The notes beneath the pieces were generated by a model. The model made no database searches and was not told the DNA's origin. It saw only the letters and a program-made list of their open reading frames with translations. A stretch of DNA of 64,000 nucleotides from Acinetobacter equi (GTDB lineage Bacteria; Pseudomonadota; Gammaproteobacteria; Pseudomonadales; Moraxellaceae): the NCBI RefSeq assembly GCF_001307195.1, contig NZ_CP012808.1:930001-994000 (forward strand), in the 5' to 3' direction. Numbering within the stretch: position 1 is the stretch's first letter; each line of letters begins with the position of its first letter. Position numbers and translations under genes: made by a program. Shown here piece after piece: positions 54,215 through 62,897 of this stretch.

Positions 54215-55374
54215 TTTACACATCCTTCAGTAATAGGCTGAACATCTTGATCAGAATTATGATTTGGTGGTGGAGAGGATTGATCGATGGTTTTCTTTTT
54301 AATGAAGAGTGGACGTACATATTTTTCATATACTCCCGCTAAACCATTAGGTAAGAACATCACAACACCAATGAATAAACCACCTAAAAGGAATAGCCAT
54401 AATTCAGGGAAAGCTTCGGAAAAGTAGGTTTTCCCTAAATTTACGAGAATTGCACCGTAAACTGCACCGAGAAGAGATAAACGACCCCCAACAGCAGCTA
54501 AAATCACCATCTCAATGGAAGGTACAATGCCAATAATAGTGGGTGACATAAAGCCGACTTGTAGCGTAAACATGGCACCGCCAATTGCTGAAACTACTGC
54601 GGCAAAACAGAAAATAAAGATTTTATACATTGCTACGTTATAGCCAGAAAAACGGACACGTTCTTCTTTATCTCGCATTGCCGAAAGTAATCTGCCCAAT
54701 TTAGAACTAAGCACAAAGCGGCTAATCATAATCACAGCAATTAGTAATAAGGCATTGATATAGTACAAAATATATTTGGCTTCATCGGTGCGGATATCCC
54801 AACCGTGTAGTGTTTTTAAATCTGTAATACCGTTAATGCCACCTGTAAAACCTTGTTGACCAATAATGAGAATCGTTAAGATGGCAGCAATTGCTTGCAT
54901 GATAATTGAGAAGTAAACATCACCTACACGACGTGTAAACATGGCAAAGCCAATAATAAATGCCAGTAAAATAGGAATAACAATAATGGCAAATAAGGTA
55001 AAACCAAAGCTATGGAAGGGTTCCCAAAAACTAGGTAGGCTCGTGACTTGATTCCAATCCATAAAGTCAGGAATACCTGGTGTAGTTTGAGCTGCTGTAC
55101 TTTGCATGTCTGAAGCTTCAAGCTTTAAGAACATTGCCATACAATAGCCACCAACACCAAAGAAAATGCCTTGACCTAAACTTAAAATACCGCCGTGTCC
55201 CCAACATAGCACTAAGCCAATGGCAACGAATGCAAATGTTAAATATTTGCCCATTAAATTAAGACGGAAAATATCAAGAAACATGGGCATAACTAGCAAG
55301 ATTAATACTGCCAAAATAGCTAAGCCGATCGCACCTTCTTTTCCGCCTAAAAAGGCATTCAATGGATTATTCAT
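54211..55374 (-). CDS. Amide/urea ABC transporter permease, FmdF/UrtC type
   Basis: 387-aa LivM-superfamily inner-membrane permease with about ten helices. FVAIGLVLCWGHGGILSLGQGIFFGVGGY is the UrtC/FmdF hallmark; LLSAMRDKEERVRFSGYNVAMYK is the cytoplasmic loop contacting the ATPase. Methylophilus FmdDEF imports short-chain amides and urea, and the neighbouring amidases fit that substrate range. AGGAGAG before ATG 55374; it overlaps the ATPase gene by 4 bases. Confidence 0.92.
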   Translation of the reverse strand: MNNPLNAFLGGKEGAIGLAILAVLILLVMPMFLDIFRLNLMGKYLTFAFVAIGLVLCWGHGGILSLGQGIFFGVGGYCMAMFLKLEASDMQSTAAQTTPGIPDFMDWNQVTSLPSFWEPFHSFGFTLFAIIVIPILLAFIIGFAMFTRRVGDVYFSIIMQAIAAILTILIIGQQGFTGGINGITDLKTLHGWDIRTDEAKYILYYINALLLIAVIMISRFVLSSKLGRLLSAMRDKEERVRFSGYNVAMYKIFIFCFAAVVSAIGGAMFTLQVGFMSPTIIGIVPSIEMVILAAVGGRLSLLGAVYGAILVNLGKTYFSEAFPELWLFLLGGLFIGVVMFLPNGLAGVYEKYVRPLFIKKKTIDQSSPPPNHNSDQDVQPITEGCVK

Positions 55375-55393
55375 ATCAATCTCTCCTGAATAC

Positions 55394-56314
55394 CTATTTA
55401 CGTACTTTTATTGAGAACAAACCTTGAGGACGAAGCATCAAGATAATGATGACCGTTGCTAAGGTAATGACTTTTGCAACAGATCCTGAAAGGAAGAATT
55501 CTAAAATTGATTGTGCTTGAGCAATACTGAATGCTGATGCAATTGTGCCAAGTAAACTTGCAGCGCCACCAAAAACAACCACCAAGAAGGTATCGACAAT
55601 ATATAAAGAGCCAGCAGTTGGACCTGTTGAACCAATCGTAGTGAATGCAGCTCCTGCAATTCCTGCCAAGCCACAACCTAGAGCAAAAGTTAAACTATCA
55701 ACGCGCTTTGTATTAATCCCTACAGCACCACTCATAAAACGGTTTTGGTTGGTTGCGCGAAGTTGTAAACCCCAACGAGAGCGATAAATCAGGAAATAAA
55801 CAAAAGCAGTGACAAGTAAAGTCACACCAACAAGGAATAAGCCATTGATTGGAATATCAATTGTTTCTGTTGGTTGATATGAACCCATTAACCAATCTGG
55901 TAGTGTTGGGCTGACTTCCTTTGGCCCGAATATTGAACGGAAAATTTGCTGCATAATTAAGCTAAGCCCCCATGTTGCAAGGAGCGTATCCAGAGGGCGT
56001 TGGTAAAGCCGACTAATCATGAGTCGTTCAACCATATAGCCCACAATTCCAGCAGTTAGAAATGCAGCCACAATGGCAATAATGAAATAATAAGGAAGTA
56101 ATTCAGGGAAATAGCTTTCTGTTAATGTAGAGAGTACAAACGTCGTATAAGCACCAATAGTGAGGAACTCCCCATGTGCCATATTAATAACGCCCATTTG
56201 TCCAAAAATAATTGCAAGGCCTAGTGCCATTAATAACAGCACACAGAATACTGATAGACCATTAAAGCCTTGCATCGCAAATATTGCACCGAATTCTGCA
56301 AATGATAAATCCAT
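55394..56314 (-). CDS. Amide/urea ABC transporter permease, FmdE/UrtB type
   Basis: 306 aa from ATG 56314, with GGAGG nine bases upstream (TTG at 56329 would put the ribosome binding site inside the gene). LivH-superfamily permease with VFCVLLLMALGLAIIFGQMGVINMAHGEFLTIGAY and LRATNQNRFMSGAVGINTKRVDSLTFALG. It lacks the long N-terminal extension of many UrtB proteins, as FmdE does. Pairs with the 54211-55374 permease. Confidence 0.92.
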   Translation of the reverse strand: MDLSFAEFGAIFAMQGFNGLSVFCVLLLMALGLAIIFGQMGVINMAHGEFLTIGAYTTFVLSTLTESYFPELLPYYFIIAIVAAFLTAGIVGYMVERLMISRLYQRPLDTLLATWGLSLIMQQIFRSIFGPKEVSPTLPDWLMGSYQPTETIDIPINGLFLVGVTLLVTAFVYFLIYRSRWGLQLRATNQNRFMSGAVGINTKRVDSLTFALGCGLAGIAGAAFTTIGSTGPTAGSLYIVDTFLVVVFGGAASLLGTIASAFSIAQAQSILEFFLSGSVAKVITLATVIIILMLRPQGLFSIKVRK

Positions 56315-56394
56315 CGCATCATCCTCCAAGCTTTAAATAAAATGTGTGGAATAAAAATCAGGAGAAATAATTTCTCCTGATATTTGGGCTGTTA

Positions 56395-57636
56395 TTAGTA
56401 GCCTTTAGGGAAAGGATTTGGTTTGATTAGATCTTTAGTTTCATAAACCACTTTGAATTGACCATTTGGAAGTGCTTGACCAATGCGTGATCTGCTCCAA
56501 ACATGGTGGTTTGCATCAATTTTGACATAGCCTTCAGGTGCTGTTTTTAAATCAATACCAGGAGATGCTTTAGTCACTTTCGCAACATCGAAGCTACCTG
56601 CTTTTTCAACTGCTGCCTTCCATAACCATGGACCTAAATAGGCAGCTTGAGTTACATCACCAACAACAGCTTTAGGACCATATTTTGCTTTAAATGCTTT
56701 TACAAATGCGATGTTATTTGGATTGTTAATACTTTGGAAATACTTCATTGAAGAGTAGAAATCAGCCATGTTTTCACCGCCAATTCCAAGTAACTCATCT
56801 TCAGTTACAGAGAATGTAAGAAGCGTTTGTTTCTTACCAGTTACTCCAGCTGCTTTTAATTGTTTATAGAATGAAACGTTTGATCCACCAACCACAGCAG
56901 TCACAATTGCATCAGGCTTTTTCAATTTTGTTTTATTGATAAGTGAACCAAATTGAGTATGACCAAGAGGGTAGTATTCTTCACCTACGACTTTACCTTT
57001 AAGTACTTTTTCAATATGCGTACGTGCAATTTTCATTGTGGTACGTGGCCAAATATAGTCAGAGCCAATAAGATAGAAAGTTTTTGCTTTTTTCTCACGT
57101 GCTAACCAATTTAATGATTCTAAAACCTGTTGAGTTGATTCTTGACCTGTATAAATAACATTTTTAGATTGTTCTAAACCTTCATAAAATGTTGGGTAAT
57201 ACAATAATGAGTTATTACGCTCAATGATTGGTAGTACTGCTTTACGTGATGCAGATGTCCAGCAACCAAAAATTGCAGCAACGCGGTCTTTTTCCGTTAA
57301 TTTACGAGCTTTTTCTGCGAAAGTTGGCCAATCCGATGCACCATCTTCCTGAATAATTTTAATTTGTCGCCCTAGAATACCGCCTTGCTTATTAATTTGT
57401 TCAATCGCGAGACGTTCAGCCTGAATTGCACCTGTTTCAGAAATTGCCATGGTGCCTGTCGCTGAGTGTAATTGACCAACGTAAACAAATTTATCTGTGA
57501 CATTAAGCTTAGTAGTATTTACTTTTGCTGTTGCAGGAACGCTACTGGCACTGACGACCAAAGGTGCCATTAAAAATGGAACAGCGATCAAGCCTGCAAG
57601 TAAATGAGAAGTTTTTACTTTTAGTTTTAAAGACAT
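56395..57636 (-). CDS. Amide/urea ABC transporter substrate-binding protein, FmdD/UrtA type
   Basis: 413-aa periplasmic binding protein with signal sequence (cleavage about residue 30, VVSASS). KFVYVGQLHSATGTMAISET is the ligand-binding start of the FmdD/UrtA family, followed by FGCWTSASRKAVLPIIERNNSLLYYPTFYEGLEQS, a strong family signature. It probably delivers urea, formamide or acetamide to the permeases. GGGGGAA precedes ATG 57636. First gene of the minus-strand transporter cluster, divergent from the kinase gene. Confidence 0.94.
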   Translation of the reverse strand: MSLKLKVKTSHLLAGLIAVPFLMAPLVVSASSVPATAKVNTTKLNVTDKFVYVGQLHSATGTMAISETGAIQAERLAIEQINKQGGILGRQIKIIQEDGASDWPTFAEKARKLTEKDRVAAIFGCWTSASRKAVLPIIERNNSLLYYPTFYEGLEQSKNVIYTGQESTQQVLESLNWLAREKKAKTFYLIGSDYIWPRTTMKIARTHIEKVLKGKVVGEEYYPLGHTQFGSLINKTKLKKPDAIVTAVVGGSNVSFYKQLKAAGVTGKKQTLLTFSVTEDELLGIGGENMADFYSSMKYFQSINNPNNIAFVKAFKAKYGPKAVVGDVTQAAYLGPWLWKAAVEKAGSFDVAKVTKASPGIDLKTAPEGYVKIDANHHVWSRSRIGQALPNGQFKVVYETKDLIKPNPFPKGY

Positions 57637-57845
57637 GTGGATTCCCCCGAAGCTAAATCAATGTATTGGCGCTTTTAAATCGAATGCGCTTGGTATGCAT
57701 TCAAGCCTAAGGGGAGTTGATGACTGAGCATATACGTTACTTTACGTATATCAATGCGTATAAAAAATGATCTTTTTTGTTCATGTTATAGGCATGTTTT
57801 TTGCTGTTCGATTGCTGCATAAATTCAGAAAATTTAGATTGCGTT
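57637..57845. promoter_or_regulatory. Divergent promoter region, ABC transporter / transporter-kinase
   Basis: 209 bp between the two starts. It contains the palindromic site 57730-57751 roughly in the middle and an additional half-site GCGTATA at 57755-57761. A single regulator here could control both the transporter and the two-component genes. Confidence 0.6.
57730..57751. promoter_or_regulatory. 22-bp palindromic candidate operator
   Basis: ATATACGT-N6-ACGTATAT, perfect 8-bp arms, about 95 bp from each divergent start. A near copy lies before amiE (52517-52538). Confidence 0.68.
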
Positions 57846-60800
57846 ATGGACTCTAATACTCGTTCAAATCAAGCTCCACAGCGTGTGATCCCAACACGAA
57901 GAAAATATAATACGTGGGTTGTAGATGAAAGTATTGAAGATTACGCACTTCGCTATGCACCTCAATCTGTTCGTAAGTGGTCTTTATGGACAGTAACTAA
58001 TACAGCATTAGCCGCAGTCAGTTTTCTTGCTATGGAAGCATTGGGTGCAACCATGCTTTGGCAATATGGTTTTAGCAATGCATTTTGGGCACTTGTTGTT
58101 GTTTCAATAATTATATTTTTGACAAGTTGGCCAATTGCTTATTATGCCGCGAAATATAATGTAGATATTGATTTACTCACCCGTGGTGCAGGTTTCGGTT
58201 ATATTGGTTCATCTATTACATCTGTCATTTATGCAAGTTTTACCTTTATCTTTTTTGCTTTTGAAGCTGCCATTATGGCATTGGCTTTAGAATTGGGCTT
58301 AGGTATACCACTGAGTATCGGTTACTTACTATCTGCACTCATTATTCTTCCACTTGTTGTTAAAGGCATTGGTTTTATTAATAAAGTACAAGCAATTACA
58401 CAACCAATTTGGATTTTTTTATTGTTATTGCCATGGTGTTTTGTTTTGGTGAAACACCCTACGCTTATTCATGATATTGCACTTATGTCGGGCGTAAAAA
58501 GTGAAAGCGCTGGTTTTAATCTGGTCTTTTTTGGTGCGTCTTGTACAATTTTATTTGCACTTGTGACCCAAATTGGGGAGCAGGTTGATTATCTTCGATT
58601 TTTACCAAATAAAAAAAATATTCAAAAAAAATGGAATTGGGCCGTATTTTTAGGAGGTCCAGCATGGATTTTAGCAGGCTTCATAAAAATTTTTATGGGC
58701 ATGCTATTAATGGTTTTAGCCTTGGAATACTTAGTACCAAGCAGTGCATTAAGTAATCCTAATTACTTATATTGGATTGCTTATCAGCAGGTGGTAGATC
58801 ATCCAGAAGTTGCATTATTTTTAACTGTTTTATTTGTATGCATTGCTCAAATTAAAATTAATGTGACGAATGCTTATGCAGGTTCTTTGGCATGGTCTAA
58901 CTTTTTTGCACGACTTACACATAGCCATCCTGGGCGAGTTGTTTGGCTAGTATTTAATATTTTTATTGCATTACTTTTGATGGAATTGGGAGTTATTCAT
59001 GCAGTCGAAGGTGTGTTAGGACTATATAGTAATGTTGCTTTGGCATGGGTAGGGACCTTAGTTGCTGATCTTATTATTTGTAAGCCTTTAGGCTTAAGCC
59101 CGAAAGGAATTGAATTTAGACGAGCTTATTTATATGACATTAATCCTGTTGGGGTAGGTAGTTTATTTATCGCAACCTTGCTTTCTATTTTATGCTACTT
59201 AGGTGTTTGGGGTGAAGTTGCTAAAGCATTAGCGGGTTTTATTGCACTAGGAACAGCATTAATTTGTGTGCCTTTAATTGCCTATTTAACTCAAGGTAAA
59301 TATTACATTGCACGTAAAGTCCCTGAGCTAACATTTCTTCATATTCAAAAATGTGGTGTTTGCGAACATGAATATGAAGCTGCAGATATGGCAGATTGTC
59401 CTGCATATAACAATCAAATTTGCTCTTTATGTTGTACCTTAGAAGCAAGATGTCATGATTTGTGTAAGCCAAAGGCAAGATGGTTTTATCAACTTCGTAT
59501 TTTTGCTTCTCAATTTTTACCTAAACGATGGCTACAATATTTAAATACACGTCTTAGTTTGTATCTTTCTTTAGTGTTAATGCTAAGTGTTGTCTTGGCT
59601 GTAAGCTTAAGTTTGGTTTATTTACAAGAAGTATCCCAAGCAGGTTACTCTATTACACAGCAACATACTCTTTTTTCACTATTTATTCGCATTTATGTTG
59701 TTCTGTTTTTATTACTTTGTGTGGCGGCTTGGTGGCTAGTTTTAAACGATGAAAGTCGTCGGCAAGCACAGTTAGAAAGTAACACCCAAACTCGATTATT
59801 AATTGATGAAATAGAAGCACATAAAATTACAGATCGACAATTACAAGATGCAAAAATATTGGCTGAAAAGGCAAATGAAGCTAAAAGCCGTTATGTAATC
59901 GGAATTAGCCATGAATTAAGAACACCATTGAATAGTATTTTGGGATATAGCCAATTATTAAAAAAACAAGAAATCTTATCTGAACAAGGTGCTTCTGCAT
60001 TAGATGTAATTAGTAGAAGTGGACAGCATTTAACATCCTTAATTGATGGATTATTAGATTTAGCTAGAATTGAAACGGGAAAAATTTCCTTAGATATGTC
60101 AAATGTCGATTTTAGAAATTTTTTACAGCAAATTACTGATATGTTTGAGCCACAATTTGCTCAAAAAAATCTAAATTTTAAAGTAGAAATTAGTGAAAAC
60201 ATCCCTCAATACGTCAGAATTGATAAAAAAAGACTAAAACAAATTTTAATTAATTTATTAGGTAATGCTTTGAAATTCACTGTACAAGGTGACGTAATTT
60301 TTAAGGTCGATTATCGCTTTCAAACAGCTTATTTTGAAGTTCATGATACTGGTTGTGGTATTGCAGAGTCTGATCTTGAACGAATTTTTCAACCTTTTGA
60401 ACGTGGAAAAAATGTGCTTCAAGGCAGTTTTATTGGCACTGGTTTGGGATTGCCAATCGTTAAATTATTGGTTGATATTTTGGGTGGTGAGTTGACTGTG
60501 AGTAGTCAGCTTAATCATGGATCTATATTTAAAATTAAACTTTATTTGCCATCTAAATCTGTCATTCATCCTATTGCAGATGTAGAAACGAACACGGTGA
60601 CAGGTTATTCAGGTCAACGTCGAAAAATTTTAGTAGTTGATAATGAAGCAACAGATCGTGGTTTAGTTCTTAATTTTTTAAAACCTTTAGGATTTGTTTT
60701 AGAAGAGGCTGAATCAGGTTTAGAGTGCTTAAGAAAAGTTCCTGTGTTTCAACCAGATTTGATTTTAATGGATTTAAGTATGCCGTTATTGGGGGGCTGG

Positions 60801-61307
60801 GAAACTGCAAAATTATTGCGTCAAAATAAAATGACAAATGTTCCAATTATTATTATTTCAGCTGATGCAAATGAACGATTACAAAATCCTGAAACAGAAG
60901 TTCTAAATGAGGATTTTTTGGTAAAACCTGTCGATCTTAATTTATTACTGAATAAAATTGGCGATAAATTGGGACTTTCTTGGCTTCATCAGCATGAAAA
61001 TTTAGAACAAATAAATTATGAAAAAATATTAGAACAAGAACATTTTATGGATGAAGAAAAACCTACTTTTTATACAACAGGTAGCATGACGTTAGAAGAT
61101 GCAATTCAGCAATTAGAACAACATTTGAGTATTGGCTTTATTCGAGGAGCAAAAGCTTTATTGGCACAATGTATGCAAGATTTTATCCAGTTTGAGCCCT
61201 TATGGAGGCAAATTGAGCAAGACTTAAAACACTTCGATTGTGAAAATGCCATTCAGAGATTACAAGCACAATTAGAATCACGAAAACTTGAAAGAAGAGG
61301 AAAATAG
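57846..61307 (+). CDS. NCS1 transporter fused to hybrid sensor histidine kinase
   Basis: 1153 aa from ATG 57846. Residues about 15-485 are a complete twelve-helix NCS1 (purine/cytosine/allantoin permease) domain (RYAPQSVRKWSLWTVTNTAL, NVDIDLLTRGAGFGYIGSSI). Then comes an eight-cysteine module (C503-C540, CGVC...CSLCC...CHDLC) and two more helices (about 570-635). HisKA follows with H689 (GISHELRTPLNS), HATPase_c (LLGNALKFTVQG, DTGCGIAESDLERIFQPF) and a receiver with D976 (LILMDLSMP). The last 110 residues are helical and unassigned. It probably senses an amide, urea or purine breakdown product while binding or moving it, comparable in plan to CbrA, which has a different (SLC5) transporter. 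The LuxR-type regulator follows after 3 bp. Confidence 0.88.
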   Translation: MDSNTRSNQAPQRVIPTRRKYNTWVVDESIEDYALRYAPQSVRKWSLWTVTNTALAAVSFLAMEALGATMLWQYGFSNAFWALVVVSIIIFLTSWPIAYYAAKYNVDIDLLTRGAGFGYIGSSITSVIYASFTFIFFAFEAAIMALALELGLGIPLSIGYLLSALIILPLVVKGIGFINKVQAITQPIWIFLLLLPWCFVLVKHPTLIHDIALMSGVKSESAGFNLVFFGASCTILFALVTQIGEQVDYLRFLPNKKNIQKKWNWAVFLGGPAWILAGFIKIFMGMLLMVLALEYLVPSSALSNPNYLYWIAYQQVVDHPEVALFLTVLFVCIAQIKINVTNAYAGSLAWSNFFARLTHSHPGRVVWLVFNIFIALLLMELGVIHAVEGVLGLYSNVALAWVGTLVADLIICKPLGLSPKGIEFRRAYLYDINPVGVGSLFIATLLSILCYLGVWGEVAKALAGFIALGTALICVPLIAYLTQGKYYIARKVPELTFLHIQKCGVCEHEYEAADMADCPAYNNQICSLCCTLEARCHDLCKPKARWFYQLRIFASQFLPKRWLQYLNTRLSLYLSLVLMLSVVLAVSLSLVYLQEVSQAGYSITQQHTLFSLFIRIYVVLFLLLCVAAWWLVLNDESRRQAQLESNTQTRLLIDEIEAHKITDRQLQDAKILAEKANEAKSRYVIGISHELRTPLNSILGYSQLLKKQEILSEQGASALDVISRSGQHLTSLIDGLLDLARIETGKISLDMSNVDFRNFLQQITDMFEPQFAQKNLNFKVEISENIPQYVRIDKKRLKQILINLLGNALKFTVQGDVIFKVDYRFQTAYFEVHDTGCGIAESDLERIFQPFERGKNVLQGSFIGTGLGLPIVKLLVDILGGELTVSSQLNHGSIFKIKLYLPSKSVIHPIADVETNTVTGYSGQRRKILVVDNEATDRGLVLNFLKPLGFVLEEAESGLECLRKVPVFQPDLILMDLSMPLLGGWETAKLLRQNKMTNVPIIIISADANERLQNPETEVLNEDFLVKPVDLNLLLNKIGDKLGLSWLHQHENLEQINYEKILEQEHFMDEEKPTFYTTGSMTLEDAIQQLEQHLSIGFIRGAKALLAQCMQDFIQFEPLWRQIEQDLKHFDCENAIQRLQAQLESRKLERRGK

Positions 61308-61310
61308 CAC

Positions 61311-62225
61311 ATGCTAGAAAGTATTTTAATTGTTGATGATATTCCTGAAAACTTGAGTTTATTGCATGAAAGTTTAGATCAGGCAGGTTATCAAGTTTTA
61401 GTGGCTACGAATGGTTTTAGCGCAATAGAAATAGCACATCGTTCACAACCTGATATGATTTTACTTGATGGTAGTATGCCTGAAATGGATGGTTTTGAAA
61501 GTTGTATACAACTTAAGGCGAGCCCTGTTACTGCACATATTCCAGTTATCTTTATGACAGGTTTGACTGAAACAGAATATATTGTAAAAGGCTTCCAAGT
61601 TGGAGGGGTTGATTATGTTACAAAGCCTTTAAATATTGATGAAGTACAAGCACGAGTTAAAACACACTTATTACAAGCGCGTTTAATGCATCAACAAAAG
61701 CAAATGCTAGATGCGACAGGAAGTGCAATTTTGTCGTTAAATTTAAAGGGAGAGATTATTTGGCAAACCCCAATTGTGAAAGAGTTATTACAACGTTACC
61801 AAGTGAATATCGAACAGTTTCAAAGCGTTTTAAGACAATGGTTACAAGATCTCATTCAGCATCCCAATCATTCAAGTTTTATGTATGGGCAATATGGTCA
61901 AGAACAGATTCAATTGAATTTATTAACTAAAATTGACAATAATTATTCACAAAGAAATGTATTAATACAATTAAAAGAACAAAGCCAAATGCCGAGTATT
62001 GAAGATATTATGCAGGCCTGTTCGAACTTAACTCCTCGGGAGGCAGAGGTGATGCACTGGGTGACAATGGGAAAAACAAACAGAGATATTGCTGAAATTT
62101 TATCGTTAAGTCCTCGTACCGTGAATAAACATTTAGAGCATGTTTTTGAAAAACTCTATGTTGAAACGAGAACAGCCGCTGTATTACATGTGATGTCAGC
62201 ATGTCAAAATCTAACAACAGCATAA
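61311..62225 (+). CDS. LuxR-type response regulator
   Basis: 304 aa. The receiver (5-125) has D53 (MILLDGSMPEMDGFE), DD near residue 9-10 and the lysine in YVTKPLN. Residues 125-235 form a PAS-like spacer (LDATGSAILSLNLKGEIIWQTP). The C-terminal LuxR helix-turn-helix is LTPREAEVMHWVTMGKTNRDIAEILSLS with SPRTVNKHLEHVFEKL. It is the obvious output partner of the upstream kinase and the best candidate to bind the TACGT/ACGTA sites before the transporter genes and amiE. Confidence 0.9.
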   Translation: MLESILIVDDIPENLSLLHESLDQAGYQVLVATNGFSAIEIAHRSQPDMILLDGSMPEMDGFESCIQLKASPVTAHIPVIFMTGLTETEYIVKGFQVGGVDYVTKPLNIDEVQARVKTHLLQARLMHQQKQMLDATGSAILSLNLKGEIIWQTPIVKELLQRYQVNIEQFQSVLRQWLQDLIQHPNHSSFMYGQYGQEQIQLNLLTKIDNNYSQRNVLIQLKEQSQMPSIEDIMQACSNLTPREAEVMHWVTMGKTNRDIAEILSLSPRTVNKHLEHVFEKLYVETRTAAVLHVMSACQNLTTA

Positions 62226-62258
62226 TTTCGTCAATATATTCTAATTTTAAGTATGTAA

Positions 62259-62759
62259 TTATAAGAATAATTGAATAGGTGTTGGAAACTCATAAATATC
62301 ACAATTCGGTTCTGTACCAATTCGATCAACAACTGCAAAATTGCTTGGGCTTTCTAATGTTAATAATGGATGGTGCCAAGTTCCTATCTGATAATTTACA
62401 CCCTGAGAACCATCAGTAATAAATGCTTTGATTTTTGATAAATCAGGTTTATGTTCATCTAAATTTGGCGCAACAACAATTAAAAAGGGTTGTCCTTGCA
62501 TTGGAATAAAAGCTTGGGAACCTTTAGGATGACGTTCTAGCATTGAGATTGAAAAAGGAACCAATGTTTTTTTTATATTTCTAAAAATACTGATCCCAAT
62601 TTTTGAATTTCCATTTGTTTTAAGATCTGCAAGTGCATGATAACGTTCTGTATGTTTATTATTGATATGAAAAAAGTCATGTCCATCACAACTAATGACT
62701 TCACCAAAAGGAGCAAAGCCTTCTTGCGTAAGATGTTGAATTTTAATTGCAGTTACCAT
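62259..62759 (-). CDS. allA: Ureidoglycolate lyase
   Basis: 166 aa from ATG 62759 (GGAA upstream; TTG two codons earlier unlikely). AllA-family enzyme, cytosolic, splitting (S)-ureidoglycolate to glyoxylate and urea. It has GFAPFGEVISCDG, ERYHALADL, and SIFRNIKKTLVPFSISMLERHPKGSQAFIP, then GTWHHPLLTL with the metal or substrate histidines. It follows allantoicase in the same direction, the previous pathway step. Confidence 0.93.
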   Translation of the reverse strand: MVTAIKIQHLTQEGFAPFGEVISCDGHDFFHINNKHTERYHALADLKTNGNSKIGISIFRNIKKTLVPFSISMLERHPKGSQAFIPMQGQPFLIVVAPNLDEHKPDLSKIKAFITDGSQGVNYQIGTWHHPLLTLESPSNFAVVDRIGTEPNCDIYEFPTPIQLFL

Positions 62760-62897
62760 TACCAAATTCCAAAGAAGAAAAATATAAAAATAAACTCATA
62801 TGGCTTCTTTTATTGGCATCTTATTTTGAATGTTCAAATAACAGCACAATAAAAGAAGATATAAGTTGTACGTGTTTTTACTCGTGAAAATAAGTGA

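Noticed and set aside
57801..57845. TTG start adding 15 residues to the transporter-kinase
   Set aside because: The extra cysteine-rich residues are not typical of NCS1 N termini, and ATG 57846 is an adequate start, although its ribosome binding site is also weak.
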